The notes: a model not told the origin generated them from the sequence alone. Numbered from the stretch's first letter, positions 36,035 through 44,948 are shown. The stretch is 64,000 bases of DNA from Nocardioides nitrophenolicus (GCF_016907515.1 NZ_JAFBBY010000001.1:3472001-3536000); one strand, 5' to 3'. Made by a program: numbers and translations.

Positions 36035-36940
36035 TCAGCGCCGGCCGAGCTGGCTGAGCTGGCCGCCCAGGATGGCGGCGAGGGCGAGCGCGAACCCGGC
36101 GAGCTGCAGCGGCCGCAGCGCCTCGCCGAGGACCAGCCAGCCGAGGGCGGCGGCCACCACCGGGGAGAGCAGGCCCAGCAGCGCGGTCGCGACGACCGGC
36201 AGCGAGCCGAGGCCGCGGAACCAGAGCAGGTACGCCGCCAGCCCGCCCACCGCGCCGAGCCACAGGTAGCCCCCGACCGCCGGGGCGTCGATCGCCGGCG
36301 CGGCACCCTCGACCAGGAAGGTGGTCGGCAGCAGGACCAGGCCGCCGGCGGTCAGCAGCCAGCTCACCAGCACCGGTGAGCTGACCCCCTCGGGCCGGCC
36401 CCAGCGCCTGGTTAGCACAACGCCGGCCGCCATCGACAGCGCGCCGCCCAGCCCGGCCAGCAGCCCGACCGGGTCGAGGCTCGCGTCGGGGCCGAGCACC
36501 ACGAGCGCGACCCCGCCGACGCCCGCCAGCGCCCAGCCGACCCGTGCGGCCGTCGGGCGCTCGCCGAGGAGGGGGAGGGCCAGCGCGATCACGAGCAGCG
36601 GCTGGACGGCGCCCACCGTTGCCGCGACTCCTCCGGGCAGCCGCTCGGCGGAGAGGAACAGGAGCGGGAAGAAGGCGCCGATGTTGAGCGTGCCGAGCAC
36701 CAGCGCGCGCCACCACCAGATGCCTTCGGGCAGCCGGCGGAAGATCGCCAGGAGGAGCAGCCCGGCCGGCAGGGCGCGGAGCAGGCCGGCGAACAGCGGG
36801 TGTCCGGCCGGGAGCAGCTCCGTGGTCACCAGGTAGGTCGTGCCCCAGACCGCCGGTGCCAGAGCGGTGAGGGTGGTGAGGCCGGCGGTGCGGGTGCTGG
36901 TGGGAGCCGCGGGTGCGAACCGGTCGAGCGTGGTGGTCAT
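36035..36940 (-). CDS. EamA/DMT-family transporter
   Basis: A 301-residue protein with ten predicted helices and two EamA repeats (PAVWGTTYLVTTELLPAGHP and the second beginning near 160). Typical exporters of metabolites or amino acids; substrate unknown. Divergent from a LysR-type regulator that probably controls it. Confidence 0.9.
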   Translation of the reverse strand: MTTTLDRFAPAAPTSTRTAGLTTLTALAPAVWGTTYLVTTELLPAGHPLFAGLLRALPAGLLLLAIFRRLPEGIWWWRALVLGTLNIGAFFPLLFLSAERLPGGVAATVGAVQPLLVIALALPLLGERPTAARVGWALAGVGGVALVVLGPDASLDPVGLLAGLGGALSMAAGVVLTRRWGRPEGVSSPVLVSWLLTAGGLVLLPTTFLVEGAAPAIDAPAVGGYLWLGAVGGLAAYLLWFRGLGSLPVVATALLGLLSPVVAAALGWLVLGEALRPLQLAGFALALAAILGGQLSQLGRR

Positions 36941-36995
36941 GCATCCAGGGTCAGCCCTCCACTATCAATGAGTCCAACACATGCTTTTCATCGAA

Positions 36996-37010
36996 TTGAT
37001 CGTGGATCAA
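36996..37010. promoter_or_regulatory. LysR-type operator candidate
   Basis: TTGATC-GTG-GATCAA is a perfect inverted repeat 10 bases before the regulator start. A further ATCAAT at 36964-36969 and ATTGAT at 36995-37000 give a longer imperfect pair. The T-n-A arrangement fits a LysR recognition or activation site between the divergent genes. Confidence 0.5.
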
Positions 37011-37019
37011 GATGGATGG

Positions 37020-37892
37020 ATGGAGCTGCAGCAGCTGAGGTACGTCATCGCCATCGCCGAGCACGGCAGCTTCACCCGCGCGGCGGAGTCCTGCTTCGTC
37101 GTCCAGTCCGCGCTCAGCCACCAGGTGGCCAAGCTGGAGCAGGAGCTGGGCGTCCGGCTGTTCCACCGCACCAGCCGCCGGGTCCGGCTCAGCGCCGCCG
37201 GAGAGGCGTTCGTGCCCGTGGCCCGGCAGTGCCTCGACGCCGCGGACCGGGCCCGGGCGGAGGCCGCCGCCGCGACCGGCGAGGTCCGGGGACCGCTGTC
37301 GATCGGCGTGATCCCGACGGTGGCCGCGGTCGACGTACCGGCCGCGCTGCGGGAGTTCCGGGAGCGCCATCCGCAGGTGCAGGTCCGGCTGACCAGCGGC
37401 AACAGCGACCTGCACGTGCAGCGGGTCGCCGACGGGGCGCTGGACCTGGCGTTCCTCGGCCTGCCCGACGGCTGGGAGGTCGGCGGCGTCGCCGGGCGAC
37501 AGCTCGCCCGCGACCACCACCGCGCGGTCCTGGCGCCCGACCACCCGCTCGCCGGGCGCTCGCGGCTCACCCTGGCCCGGCTCGCCGGCGAGACCTTCGT
37601 CGACTTCCCGGCGGGCTCCACCGGCCGGCTGCAGACCGACGCCGCCTTCGCCGACGCCGGGCTGCGGCGCGAGGTGAGCTTCGAGACGACCGACATGCTG
37701 CTGATGGGGCGGCTGCTGCGCGCCGGGCTGGCGGTCGCGCTGCTCGCCTCGACCTTCGTCGAGCAGCTGCCGGGACTGGTCGCCGTCCCCGTCACCCGGG
37801 CACCGGTGCGCACCGAGCACGTCGTGTGGAGCCCGTTCGGGCCCTCGCCGGCCGCCGCGGTGTTCCTGGAGCAGATCGGCGTCACGGTCTGA
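37020..37892 (+). CDS. LysR-family regulator
   Basis: A 290-residue LTTR. N-terminal winged helix ELQQLRYVIAIAEHGSF with SALSHQVAKLEQELGVRLF, then the periplasmic-binding-like effector domain from about 90. The ATG at 37020 places the MELQQLRYV motif at the N-terminus, the usual start for this group. Divergent EamA transporter is the likely target. Confidence 0.93.
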   Translation: MELQQLRYVIAIAEHGSFTRAAESCFVVQSALSHQVAKLEQELGVRLFHRTSRRVRLSAAGEAFVPVARQCLDAADRARAEAAAATGEVRGPLSIGVIPTVAAVDVPAALREFRERHPQVQVRLTSGNSDLHVQRVADGALDLAFLGLPDGWEVGGVAGRQLARDHHRAVLAPDHPLAGRSRLTLARLAGETFVDFPAGSTGRLQTDAAFADAGLRREVSFETTDMLLMGRLLRAGLAVALLASTFVEQLPGLVAVPVTRAPVRTEHVVWSPFGPSPAAAVFLEQIGVTV

Positions 37893-37928
37893 TCCTCAGG
37901 TGCCGCCCGGTCCCGCCGATGGACCGGC

Positions 37929-38498
37929 GTGTCCGTCGTCCGCGCGCTGCTCGCCGTCGCCCTGGTGGCGACGGCGTTGACCCTGCTGCCCGCGCCGGCG
38001 GCGCGCGCCGACAGTGCGCCGATCGAGGACTACGCGCCGTACGAGCCGCCCACCCGCTGCTCGCCGCACGACCGGGTCGGCACCCGCGCACTTGCGCGGT
38101 GGACCGTCCGCCGCTTCGGTGGCGCCTTCGGGGGGATCTCCCGGGCCTGCGGCTCCAGCCCGTCGGAGCACGACGAGGGGCGCGCGTTCGACTGGACGGT
38201 CGACGTGCGCCGGGCGGTGGACCGGCGTCGGGTCCGGCGGCTGCTCGCCGCGCTGTTCGCCCCCGACGCCGCCGGCAACCCGGCCGCCCTGGCCCGCCGG
38301 ATGGGGGTGATGTACGTGCTGTGGGACGACACCACCTGGTCCTCCTGGCGCCGGTTCGCCCCGGCGCCGTACCTCAACGCCGCCTGCCCTTCGAAGCGTC
38401 AGTGCTCGCGCACCCTGCGGCACCGCGACCACGTGCACATCTCGCTCACCCGGGAGGGTGCGCGGGGTGAGCTGTCCTGGTACGCCGGGCGGCTGTAG
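37929..38498 (+). CDS. secreted M15-like D-Ala-D-Ala carboxypeptidase-type protein
   Basis: A 189-residue exported protein. Signal peptide of about 27 residues ending AARA. The zinc motif of M15 peptidases is visible: SEHDEGRAFD (S-x-H-x-x-G-x-A-x-D) near residue 80 and RDHVHIS near 170. The fold therefore may cleave peptidoglycan peptides, though related actinobacterial proteins have no proven activity. GTG start. Confidence 0.78.
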   Translation: MSVVRALLAVALVATALTLLPAPAARADSAPIEDYAPYEPPTRCSPHDRVGTRALARWTVRRFGGAFGGISRACGSSPSEHDEGRAFDWTVDVRRAVDRRRVRRLLAALFAPDAAGNPAALARRMGVMYVLWDDTTWSSWRRFAPAPYLNAACPSKRQCSRTLRHRDHVHISLTREGARGELSWYAGRL

Positions 38499-38508
38499 GC
38501 CGGGAACG

Positions 38509-38571
38509 CGACGCACCCGGCATCCGGGTCGTCGGATCGGTGGATCCGCGACCGGACTGCCGGGTGCGACG
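38509..38571. terminator. bidirectional hairpin between convergent genes
   Basis: CGACGCACCCGGCATCCGG pairs with CCGGACTGCCGGGTGCGACG with two small bulges; the loop is about 24 bases. It lies between the peptidase gene (plus) and the citrate synthase gene (minus) and can stop both transcripts. Exact family repeats were not seen elsewhere in the window. Confidence 0.55.
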
Positions 38572-38600
38572 AGGAGACGGTGCCCAGGACCGGCCCGGGC

Positions 38601-39704
38601 TCACTTCCCCCAGGCGGGGTTCCAGCCCTCGATGGCGTCGGCGGGCCGGGCGGCGGGGCCGGTGTAGATCGCCGAGGGGCGGATCAGGCGACCGGTCGTC
38701 TTCTGCTCCAGGATGTGGGCCGACCAGCCGCCGGTGCGGGCGCAGGTGAACATCGAGGTGAACATGTGGGCCGGGACCTCGGCGAAGTCGAGGACGATCG
38801 CGGCCCAGAACTCGACATTGGTCTCCAGCACGCGGTCGGGACGACGGGCGCGGAGCTCGGCGAGGGCCGCCTTCTCCAGCGCCTCGGCGACCTCGTAGCG
38901 AGGTGCGTCGAGCTCGCGGGCGGTACGCCGCAGCACCCGGGCGCGCGGGTCCTCGGCCCGGTAGACCCGGTGGCCGAAGCCCATCAGCCGCTCGCCGGAG
39001 TCGAGCAGGCCCTTGACGTAGGCGTCGGCGTCGCCGGACCGCTCGACCTCCTCGATCATGCCGAGCACCCGGGAGGGCGCGCCGCCGTGGAGCGGGCCGC
39101 TCATCGCGCCGATCGCGCCCGAGAAGGCGGCGGCCACGTCGGCGCCGGTGGAGGTGATCACCCGGGCGGTGAAGGTCGAGGCGTTCATGCCGTGCTCGGC
39201 CGCGGAGGACCAGTACGCGTCGATCGCGTGGGCGTGCTTCGGGTCCGCCTCGCCGCGCCAGCGGATGAGGAACTTCTCGGCGAGGGTCTTGCCCTCGTCG
39301 ACCAGCCGCTGCGGTACGACGGGCAGGTGGAGGTCGCGGGCCGACTGGCCGGCGTACGACAGCACCATCACGGCGACCCGGGCCAGGTCGGCGCGGGCCT
39401 GCTCGTCGGTGATGTCGTAGGTCTGGCCGAAGCCGAAGGCCGGCGCGAGCATCGCGATCGCGGCCTGCACGTCGACGCGCACGTCGCCGGTGTGGACCGG
39501 GAGGCTGAACGCCTCGGCCGGCGGCAGGCCCGGGGTGAAGGCACCGTCGATCAGCAGGCCCCAGACGTTCTCGAAGGGGACCCGGCCGACCAGGTCCTCG
39601 ATGTCGACACCGCGGTAGCGCAGCGCCGAGCCTTCCTTGTCGGGCTCCGCGATCTGGGTCTCGAAGGCGATCACGCCCTCCAGTCCGTGGTGTACCTCAG
39701 GCAT
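38601..39704 (-). CDS. citA: citrate synthase / 2-methylcitrate synthase-like (citrate synthase 2)
   Basis: A 367-residue citrate synthase-family enzyme, joining acetyl-CoA (or propionyl-CoA) to oxaloacetate. The catalytic regions are present: EHGMNASTF (about 170), GPLHGGAPS (about 205), MGFGHRVYRAEDPRAR (about 245) and the Asp in IVLDFAEVP (about 305). The short length and motifs match the actinobacterial second citrate synthase; 2-methylcitrate activity cannot be excluded. AAGGAG lies eight bases before the ATG. Divergent from pdxH. Confidence 0.85.
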   Translation of the reverse strand: MPEVHHGLEGVIAFETQIAEPDKEGSALRYRGVDIEDLVGRVPFENVWGLLIDGAFTPGLPPAEAFSLPVHTGDVRVDVQAAIAMLAPAFGFGQTYDITDEQARADLARVAVMVLSYAGQSARDLHLPVVPQRLVDEGKTLAEKFLIRWRGEADPKHAHAIDAYWSSAAEHGMNASTFTARVITSTGADVAAAFSGAIGAMSGPLHGGAPSRVLGMIEEVERSGDADAYVKGLLDSGERLMGFGHRVYRAEDPRARVLRRTARELDAPRYEVAEALEKAALAELRARRPDRVLETNVEFWAAIVLDFAEVPAHMFTSMFTCARTGGWSAHILEQKTTGRLIRPSAIYTGPAARPADAIEGWNPAWGK

Positions 39705-39799
39705 CGGCGTACTCCTTCGTAGGACGGTGCGGACGCTCCGAGCCGGGCGGTCCGCGGGCCACCCGGCATTCTGCCCCACGCCCCTCCGGCCCCGGTCCC

Positions 39800-39805
39800 T
39801 AAGGT
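39800..39805 (+). promoter_or_regulatory. -10 element of pdxH, leaderless
   Basis: TAAGGT six bases before the pdxH ATG, with no Shine-Dalgarno sequence in between. It predicts transcription starting at or next to the start codon. No convincing -35 is seen. Confidence 0.45.
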
Positions 39806-39811
39806 GGCCCC

Positions 39812-40471
39812 ATGAGCACCCGACCCGACCTGGCCGCCCTGCGCCGGGAGTACGGCGAGCACGGGCTCGTCGAGGCCGACCTGCCCGCGGACCCGTGGAC
39901 CCTGTGGCAGCTGTGGTTCGACGAGGTCGTCGCCGCCGGCGTCCACGAGCCCAATGCGATGGTGGTCGCGACCGTCGACGCCGACGGCTCGCCGTCGGCC
40001 CGGATGGTGCTGCTCAAGGGGGTCGCGACCGACGGTCCCGACGCCGGGTTCGCCTTCTTCACCAACACCGCGTCCCGCAAGGGTGCGGCGCTGGCGGCGG
40101 AGCCGCGCTGCGCGCTGCTGTTCCCGTGGCACCCGCTGGAGCGCCAGGTCCGGGTCGAGGGCACGGCATCCCCGCTGAGCGAAGCGGAGGTCGCGGCGTA
40201 CTTCGCCTCCCGGCCGCGCGGCGCCCAGCTCGGCGCCTGGGCCTCACCCCAGTCGCAGGTCGTCGCGGGCCGGGCCGAGCTGGACGACAGGTACGCCGAG
40301 GCGGAGGAGCGCTTCGGCGACGTCGACGTGCCGGTGCCGCCGATGTGGGGCGGCTACCGGGTCCGGCCGGCGTCCTTCGAGTTCTGGCAGGGGCGGGCCG
40401 GGCGGATGCACGACCGGATCCGCTACGCCCGCACCACCGCCGGCTGGGAGCCGACCCGGCTGGCTCCCTGA
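39812..40471 (+). CDS. pdxH: pyridoxamine 5'-phosphate oxidase
   Basis: A 219-residue FMN enzyme that oxidises pyridoxine/pyridoxamine 5'-phosphate to PLP. Family motifs: PNAMVVATVDADGSPSARMV, LLKGVATDGPDAGFAFFTN, and the C-terminal WGGYRVRPASFEFWQGR with RLHDR-like MHDRIRY. Length is as expected. The 3' end overlaps the membrane-protein gene on the other strand by 49 bases. Confidence 0.95.
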   Translation: MSTRPDLAALRREYGEHGLVEADLPADPWTLWQLWFDEVVAAGVHEPNAMVVATVDADGSPSARMVLLKGVATDGPDAGFAFFTNTASRKGAALAAEPRCALLFPWHPLERQVRVEGTASPLSEAEVAAYFASRPRGAQLGAWASPQSQVVAGRAELDDRYAEAEERFGDVDVPVPPMWGGYRVRPASFEFWQGRAGRMHDRIRYARTTAGWEPTRLAP

Positions 40472-40971
40472 GGCAGCCCGCTGTCGGAGGGCTGGTCGGC
40501 CTGCTCGACGGCGGCGTAGATCGCGGCGAGCAGGATCAGCACCGCCAGCACGGCAACGACGATCAGGGTCTCCCGGCGACCGGTGCCGGGGGTCGGCTCG
40601 CGGGTCGGCTCCGGCTCGGGTGCCGGCTCGGACGCGACGGCGGGGCGATGGACCGCGGAGCGCCGCCGTCGCCGCCGCCGGCTGCTGCGTCGGCGGTGGA
40701 CCACGTGGTCGCCGAGGCCGGGCACCTCACCGGCGCCCTCGAGCGGCTCGAAGCGGGGGACGGCGTGCCCGGTCACCACGACCGGGTGCGGCGCCTCGTC
40801 CGCGGCGTCCCCGTCCGCGGCGTCCCCGTCCGCGGCGTCCCCGTCGTCGGCGGCCTCCGTCAGCGGGTCGAACCGCGGCACCTCGCGGGACGGGATGAGC
40901 AGCGAGCGGAACTCGGCGTGCTCGCGCGCTCGCTGGTCGGGGCGGGGCTCGGTGGGGTCGTCGGCTGCCAC
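40423..40971 (-). CDS. single-pass membrane protein with acidic repeats
   Basis: A 182-residue protein. An acidic N-terminal half includes tandem DGDAA units (15-base repeats at about 40797-40850), then a basic cluster RRRSSRRRRRRRS near residue 95, a Pro/Glu stretch, and a helix ETLIVVAVLAVLILLAAIYAAVE before a short tail. The topology is therefore cytoplasmic N-terminus and external C-terminus. The start is GTG 40971 with GAGGAT upstream. No family recognised. Confidence 0.6.
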   Translation of the reverse strand: MAADDPTEPRPDQRAREHAEFRSLLIPSREVPRFDPLTEAADDGDAADGDAADGDAADEAPHPVVVTGHAVPRFEPLEGAGEVPGLGDHVVHRRRSSRRRRRRRSAVHRPAVASEPAPEPEPTREPTPGTGRRETLIVVAVLAVLILLAAIYAAVEQADQPSDSGLPQGASRVGSQPAVVRA

Positions 40972-41002
40972 GGGGACATCCTCGCGGATCTCGGCGCCGT
41001 TC

Positions 41003-41052
41003 GGGTCGGGTGCCTGAGAACCCGCTATTCCGGGTTCTCGGGCACCCGACCC
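41003..41052 (-). terminator. 22-base-pair hairpin at the end of the glycosyltransferase operon
   Basis: GGGTCGGGTGCC pairs with GGCACCCGACCC, and GAGAACCCG with CGGGTTCTC, joined by one G-T pair; the loop is six bases. The stem includes the last codons of the glycosyltransferase gene. It stands between that gene and the next minus-strand gene, so it should end the seven-gene transcript. Confidence 0.75.
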
Positions 41053-42311
41053 CGAGCGGCGCGGGAGAGCAGCCGGTCGCGCACCTCCGCGGCGATCGCC
41101 TCGACGGCGGGCCGGCGGGCGAGGTCGGCGGCGACGGCCCGCGCCCGGAGCCGGTACGACGGCTGGTCGAGCACCCGGCGCAGCGCGGCGGCCAGCGCGT
41201 CCGGGCGGTCCCGACGGCGCAGCCGCACCGCCACGCCGGCGTCGACCAGCCGGACCGCGTGGTCGAACTGGTCGTAGTCGACCGGCCACACCACGGCCGG
41301 CAGCCCGGCGGCGAGGGTGTGGCCGAGGACGCCGGCGCCGCCGTGGTGGACCACGGCGGCGAAGCGCGGCAGGTCGCGGGCGTAGTCGACGTAGTCGTGG
41401 ACCACCACGCCCGGCGGGAGGTCGGGCACCGGGCCGGTGCCGCCCAGGCTGACGTGGACCTCGACGTCCGGCAGTGCGCGGGCGGCGGCGGCCGCCCAGG
41501 ACACCAGGGTGGTCTTGTGCCAGGGCAGGTGGGTGCCCGCGGTGACCAGCACCGCCCGCCTCCCCGGCGCGAGCACCGGCGGCGGCGCCGCGGACGGCGG
41601 GGTGTGCAGCACCGGCCCGACGTACCGGACGGCGGTGGGCAGCGCCCGCGGGTACTCCATGACCTCGGGCGTCAGCGCGAAGACGCGCTCGGCGGAGTAG
41701 ATGCTCTCCGAGCCGTCCGCGCGGTACTGCCGGGTGATGCCGACCTCGGCCAGGCGCACCCCGGCCAGGCGCGGCGCGAGCCGCTTGAACCCGCGCACCC
41801 AGGTCCGCCCGGCGGCGTCGCGGCCACGGCCGACGGCGGAGCGGCCGGGCCGCCAGCCGCCGAGGTACGCCGGCGGCCCGGCGCGCCCCTCGATCGCGCA
41901 CGGCGAGGGGTGGGTGGTCCACCAGGGCACGCCGATCTCGTCGGCGGCGGTGCCGACGGCACCCATGGTGAAGTCGGCGATCACCAGGTCGGGGCGGCGC
42001 CCGGCCCAGGCGTGGAGCAGCTCGCGGCGGAAGTCGGCCTGCAGCGCGACGGCGGCCCGGAACTGCCGGAACAGCAGGCGTGGGCTGCTGCCGATCCGGT
42101 ACGGCGGGTCGACCACCGTCTCGATCACCTCGTCGGCGCCGGCGAGCAGCGCGAGTCCGCTCACGCCGGAGGCGGCGATCGCGGGGAGGGCGGCGGCGGT
42201 GCTGATCACCCGCACCTCCAGGCCCGGCTCGGCGGCCAGCCGGGCGGCGATGCCCAGGATCGGGTGGAGGTGGCCGGCCATCGGCGGCGCCACCAGGTCG
42301 ACCCGCCTCAC
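41025..42311 (-). CDS. family 1-like (MGT/UGT) glycosyltransferase
   Basis: A 428-residue GT-B enzyme. The N-terminus VDLVAPPMAGHLHPILGIA is the acceptor-binding half; the donor-binding half has HHGGAGVLGHTLAAGLPAVVWP and DQFD (about 322-350), the bacterial version of the UDP/TDP-sugar signature. It would add a sugar from a nucleotide donor to a small or lipid acceptor. GTG start overlapping the upstream stop (GTGA). Last gene of the seven-gene operon; its final codons form the terminator hairpin. Confidence 0.9.
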   Translation of the reverse strand: MRRVDLVAPPMAGHLHPILGIAARLAAEPGLEVRVISTAAALPAIAASGVSGLALLAGADEVIETVVDPPYRIGSSPRLLFRQFRAAVALQADFRRELLHAWAGRRPDLVIADFTMGAVGTAADEIGVPWWTTHPSPCAIEGRAGPPAYLGGWRPGRSAVGRGRDAAGRTWVRGFKRLAPRLAGVRLAEVGITRQYRADGSESIYSAERVFALTPEVMEYPRALPTAVRYVGPVLHTPPSAAPPPVLAPGRRAVLVTAGTHLPWHKTTLVSWAAAAARALPDVEVHVSLGGTGPVPDLPPGVVVHDYVDYARDLPRFAAVVHHGGAGVLGHTLAAGLPAVVWPVDYDQFDHAVRLVDAGVAVRLRRRDRPDALAAALRRVLDQPSYRLRARAVAADLARRPAVEAIAAEVRDRLLSRAARGRVPENPE

Positions 42312-42865
42312 GGCGCGGCCTCCAGCTCGGCCAGCAGCGAGCGACACAGCGTGGCCAGCTCGGGCGCGGCGAGATAGTCGAGGTGTCCGGCGTCCACCAG
42401 GACGTCGGCCGGCCACCAGCGCGCGAGGTGGTCGCTCCGGCTGCCCACCCGGATCACCCGGCAGTCGGGCGGCCGGGTCGCGACGGCGCCGTAGGCCACC
42501 ACGACCAGCCGGTCCAGCACCGGTGCGGGCAACGAGAGCCGCCCCAGCAGGTCCAGTCCGATCGACCCGGCCAGCACCAGGGTCCGGTCCGCGGCGAGCA
42601 GCTGTCGGGTGACCGACGGCGTGACCCGGGCCGCCCACGACCGCCGGCGCAACCGGATCCGCCAGAACAGCACCAGGTGGCGCAGGCTGCCGAGCCACAG
42701 CGGCACCGGTCGGTACGGCGCCAGCCGGTCGTCGTACGGGAAGTTGAGCCGGACCTTGGCCGACTCGGGCACGGGCAGGTCGTCGAGGAAGGCGTGCTGG
42801 GCGGGGGAGAGCGCGCACGAGCGCGGATCGCTCTGCCCGGTGAGGTGGAGCACCTGGACGCTCAT
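42308..42865 (-). CDS. unknown protein of the glycosyltransferase operon
   Basis: A 185-residue protein without a signal peptide. Visible features: LTGQSDPRSCALSPAQHAFL near the start, and LVVVAYGAVATRPPD followed by VLVDAGHLDYLAAPELA near the end, a pattern reminiscent of an alpha/beta-hydrolase core in which YG and GH could mark nucleophile and His regions. No Ser in a G-x-S-x-G motif was found, so I do not assign a function. Coupled on both sides by four-base overlaps. Confidence 0.6.
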   Translation of the reverse strand: MSVQVLHLTGQSDPRSCALSPAQHAFLDDLPVPESAKVRLNFPYDDRLAPYRPVPLWLGSLRHLVLFWRIRLRRRSWAARVTPSVTRQLLAADRTLVLAGSIGLDLLGRLSLPAPVLDRLVVVAYGAVATRPPDCRVIRVGSRSDHLARWWPADVLVDAGHLDYLAAPELATLCRSLLAELEAAP

Positions 42866-43989
42866 CGGACCGGTGTGAAGTCGTCGTCGGCGCGGACCCG
42901 GTAGGTGCGGGTGCGCCAGCGGATGGTGCGCTGCACGGCGCCGTGCCCGAGGTGCGCCGGCTGCGCCAGCTCGGACACCAGCGAGGCCAGCGGAGCGTGC
43001 AGCGAACGCCCGTAGACGCGGCGCTGCACGACCCGGAGCAGCAGCCAGCGCCCACCGAGGAGCGCGACGAGCGGGCCGGGCCGACGGGTGCGGACCGAGC
43101 CGGCGAGCACCGCCCAGAGCAGGTTCGGGTGGACGCCGTGCAGCACGCTGATCGCCGCGACGGTGCCGGGCGGCTGGCGGCGCAGCAGCAGGTCGGCGAA
43201 CAGCATCCAGCGGTGCATCAGCCGCACGTAGTGGCCCGGCGACTCGACGGTCGTGGTGATCCACTGCGGCGACGCGGTCTGGCAGATCGTGCCGCCCGCG
43301 CGCCGGACCGCGCCCGCGACGGCCAGGTCGTCGGTCAGGTTGCGCAGGATGGGGGTGAACCCGCCGCTTGCGCGCAGGTCCGCGACCCGCATCGCCCAGC
43401 ACATCCCGTTGATGGTGACCGGCGCCATCGGCAGGTAGGTCAGGGCCGCGTTGTTGTCGACGAACTGCTCGACCAGCCGGGCCCACGGCGTGCGTCCCGG
43501 CAGGTACGCCGGCAGCCCGGTCGCCAGCGTCGCCCGGTCGAGTCCCCCGAGGAGCGCGCCCAGGCTGGCGCGGGGCAGGCGGGTGTCGTCGTCGAGGACC
43601 AGGAACACCTCGTCGCCCGCGCAGTCGTCGAGCGCGGGCTGGAGCTTGGCCAGCTTGGGGTTGATCCCGTCGGGTGCCGGTCCGCAGAGGCGGACCTCCA
43701 GCCGGGGTGCGGGGCCGATCCGCTCGACGACGCGCTGCGCCTCGGCGTCGTCGGCGTCGACCAGCCACACGAACCGGGCGCCGGCGAGCGAGAGCAGGTT
43801 GTCGCGCAGCGCGTCCTCGAGGCCCGGGTCGCCGGACAGGATCGGCTGCACGACGACGACCCGTGCCACGGCCTCCTCCGGCGGCTCCACCGCTGGGGGA
43901 GCGGCCGCCGCCGCCCGCAGCGCTGCCACGCCCTTCCCGCCCTGCAGGGCCAGGTAGCCCGCCGCGGCGTACCACCGCCACCGGCTCAC
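42862..43989 (-). CDS. family 2/21-like glycosyltransferase
   Basis: A 375-residue GT-A enzyme. Acidic motifs VDADD (78-81), LDDDTRLPR (133-135) and LTDDLAVAG (219-221), with MHRWMLF near 260 resembling the [QR]xxRW end motif, match ceramide glucosyltransferase/HpnI-type enzymes that act on lipid acceptors. An N-terminal hydrophobic stretch and C-terminal hydrophobic segments (VLAGSV, GGRWLLLRVVQ) suggest membrane association. GTG start within a GTGA overlap. Confidence 0.83.
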   Translation of the reverse strand: MSRWRWYAAAGYLALQGGKGVAALRAAAAAPPAVEPPEEAVARVVVVQPILSGDPGLEDALRDNLLSLAGARFVWLVDADDAEAQRVVERIGPAPRLEVRLCGPAPDGINPKLAKLQPALDDCAGDEVFLVLDDDTRLPRASLGALLGGLDRATLATGLPAYLPGRTPWARLVEQFVDNNAALTYLPMAPVTINGMCWAMRVADLRASGGFTPILRNLTDDLAVAGAVRRAGGTICQTASPQWITTTVESPGHYVRLMHRWMLFADLLLRRQPPGTVAAISVLHGVHPNLLWAVLAGSVRTRRPGPLVALLGGRWLLLRVVQRRVYGRSLHAPLASLVSELAQPAHLGHGAVQRTIRWRTRTYRVRADDDFTPVR

Positions 43990-44948
43990 AGCTGCTCCCG
44001 CTGCCAGGCCACGAACTCCTCGACGCCCTGCGCCACCGACACCGCGGGTGGACCGAGGTCGCGGAGCATCTTGTCGGGGACGAAGGTCTTCGACCAGCTC
44101 AGCACCCCCACGCCGTACGGCGTGATCGGCGGCTCGCCCGGGAGGTGCAGCAGCCGCCAGGCCCGCTCCAGCACGGTCGCGACCCGCATCGCTGCCGTGA
44201 GGCCGACCTCGCGGGACGGCGGGTCGAAGCCGAGCCGCCCGATCACCTCGAGCAGCAGCGCCTGGATCTCCACCGGCTCGGCGTTGGTCAGGTGGTAGAC
44301 GCCGCCCAGGTCGGGGCGCGCCGCCAGCTGGAGGAGATAGTCGGCGAGGTTGTCGACGTAGACCAGGTCGCCCACGGCGGGAGTGGCGCGCCCGGTGAGC
44401 CGCGGCACCCGGCCCGCCTTCGCGGCGGCGATGATCCGCGGGAAGAGCACCGTGTCGCCGGGGCCGAAGACCGCGCGGGGCCGGGCGATCACCCACGAAC
44501 CCGCGTAGCCGCGGACGATCCGCTCGGAGTCGGCCTTGGTGCGGGCGTAGTCGTTGGCGAAGGTGTCGGGCAGCGGCGTCTCCTCGGTGAGGTCGAGCTG
44601 GTCGCCGTCGCGGTAGAGCACCGAGGAGGACGACACGTGCACCAGCCGCGGATTCCCCAGCGCCGCGCACCAGTCGAGCACGGTCCGGGTCGCGATCACG
44701 TTGTCGCGGTCGTAGTCGGCTCGCCTCGCGTACGGCGTCGCGCGGGCCGCGCAGTGGACCACCGCGTCGGGTCGCCAGGGGAGCGCGGGCAGCTCCTCGG
44801 ACGGGGTCCGCCCGAGGTCGACGCTCAGGTAGTCCGGCCGGTCGAGCCGGCGCCGGCCGACCCCGACCACCTCGTGCCCGGCCGCGGTCGCCCGCTCCCA
44901 CAGCCGTCCGCCCACGAACCCGGACGCACCGGTCACCAGCAGCCTCAT
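43986..44948 (-). CDS. OleD-like NAD(P)-dependent epimerase/dehydrogenase
   Basis: A 320-residue extended SDR of the 3-beta-HSD type. Nucleotide motif GASGFVGG (7-14); catalytic Ser107-109, Tyr134 and Lys138 (NDYARTK). The segments RPRAVFGPGDTVLFPRI, VGDLVYVDN, GVYHLTNAEP and TPYGVGVLSWSKTF follow the pattern of OleD, the 2-alkyl-3-ketoalkanoate reductase of olefin synthesis. Reduction of a beta-keto acid made by the operon ketosynthase is a reasonable inference; sugar epimerase activity is an alternative. Confidence 0.85.
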   Translation of the reverse strand: MRLLVTGASGFVGGRLWERATAAGHEVVGVGRRRLDRPDYLSVDLGRTPSEELPALPWRPDAVVHCAARATPYARRADYDRDNVIATRTVLDWCAALGNPRLVHVSSSSVLYRDGDQLDLTEETPLPDTFANDYARTKADSERIVRGYAGSWVIARPRAVFGPGDTVLFPRIIAAAKAGRVPRLTGRATPAVGDLVYVDNLADYLLQLAARPDLGGVYHLTNAEPVEIQALLLEVIGRLGFDPPSREVGLTAAMRVATVLERAWRLLHLPGEPPITPYGVGVLSWSKTFVPDKMLRDLGPPAVSVAQGVEEFVAWQREQL

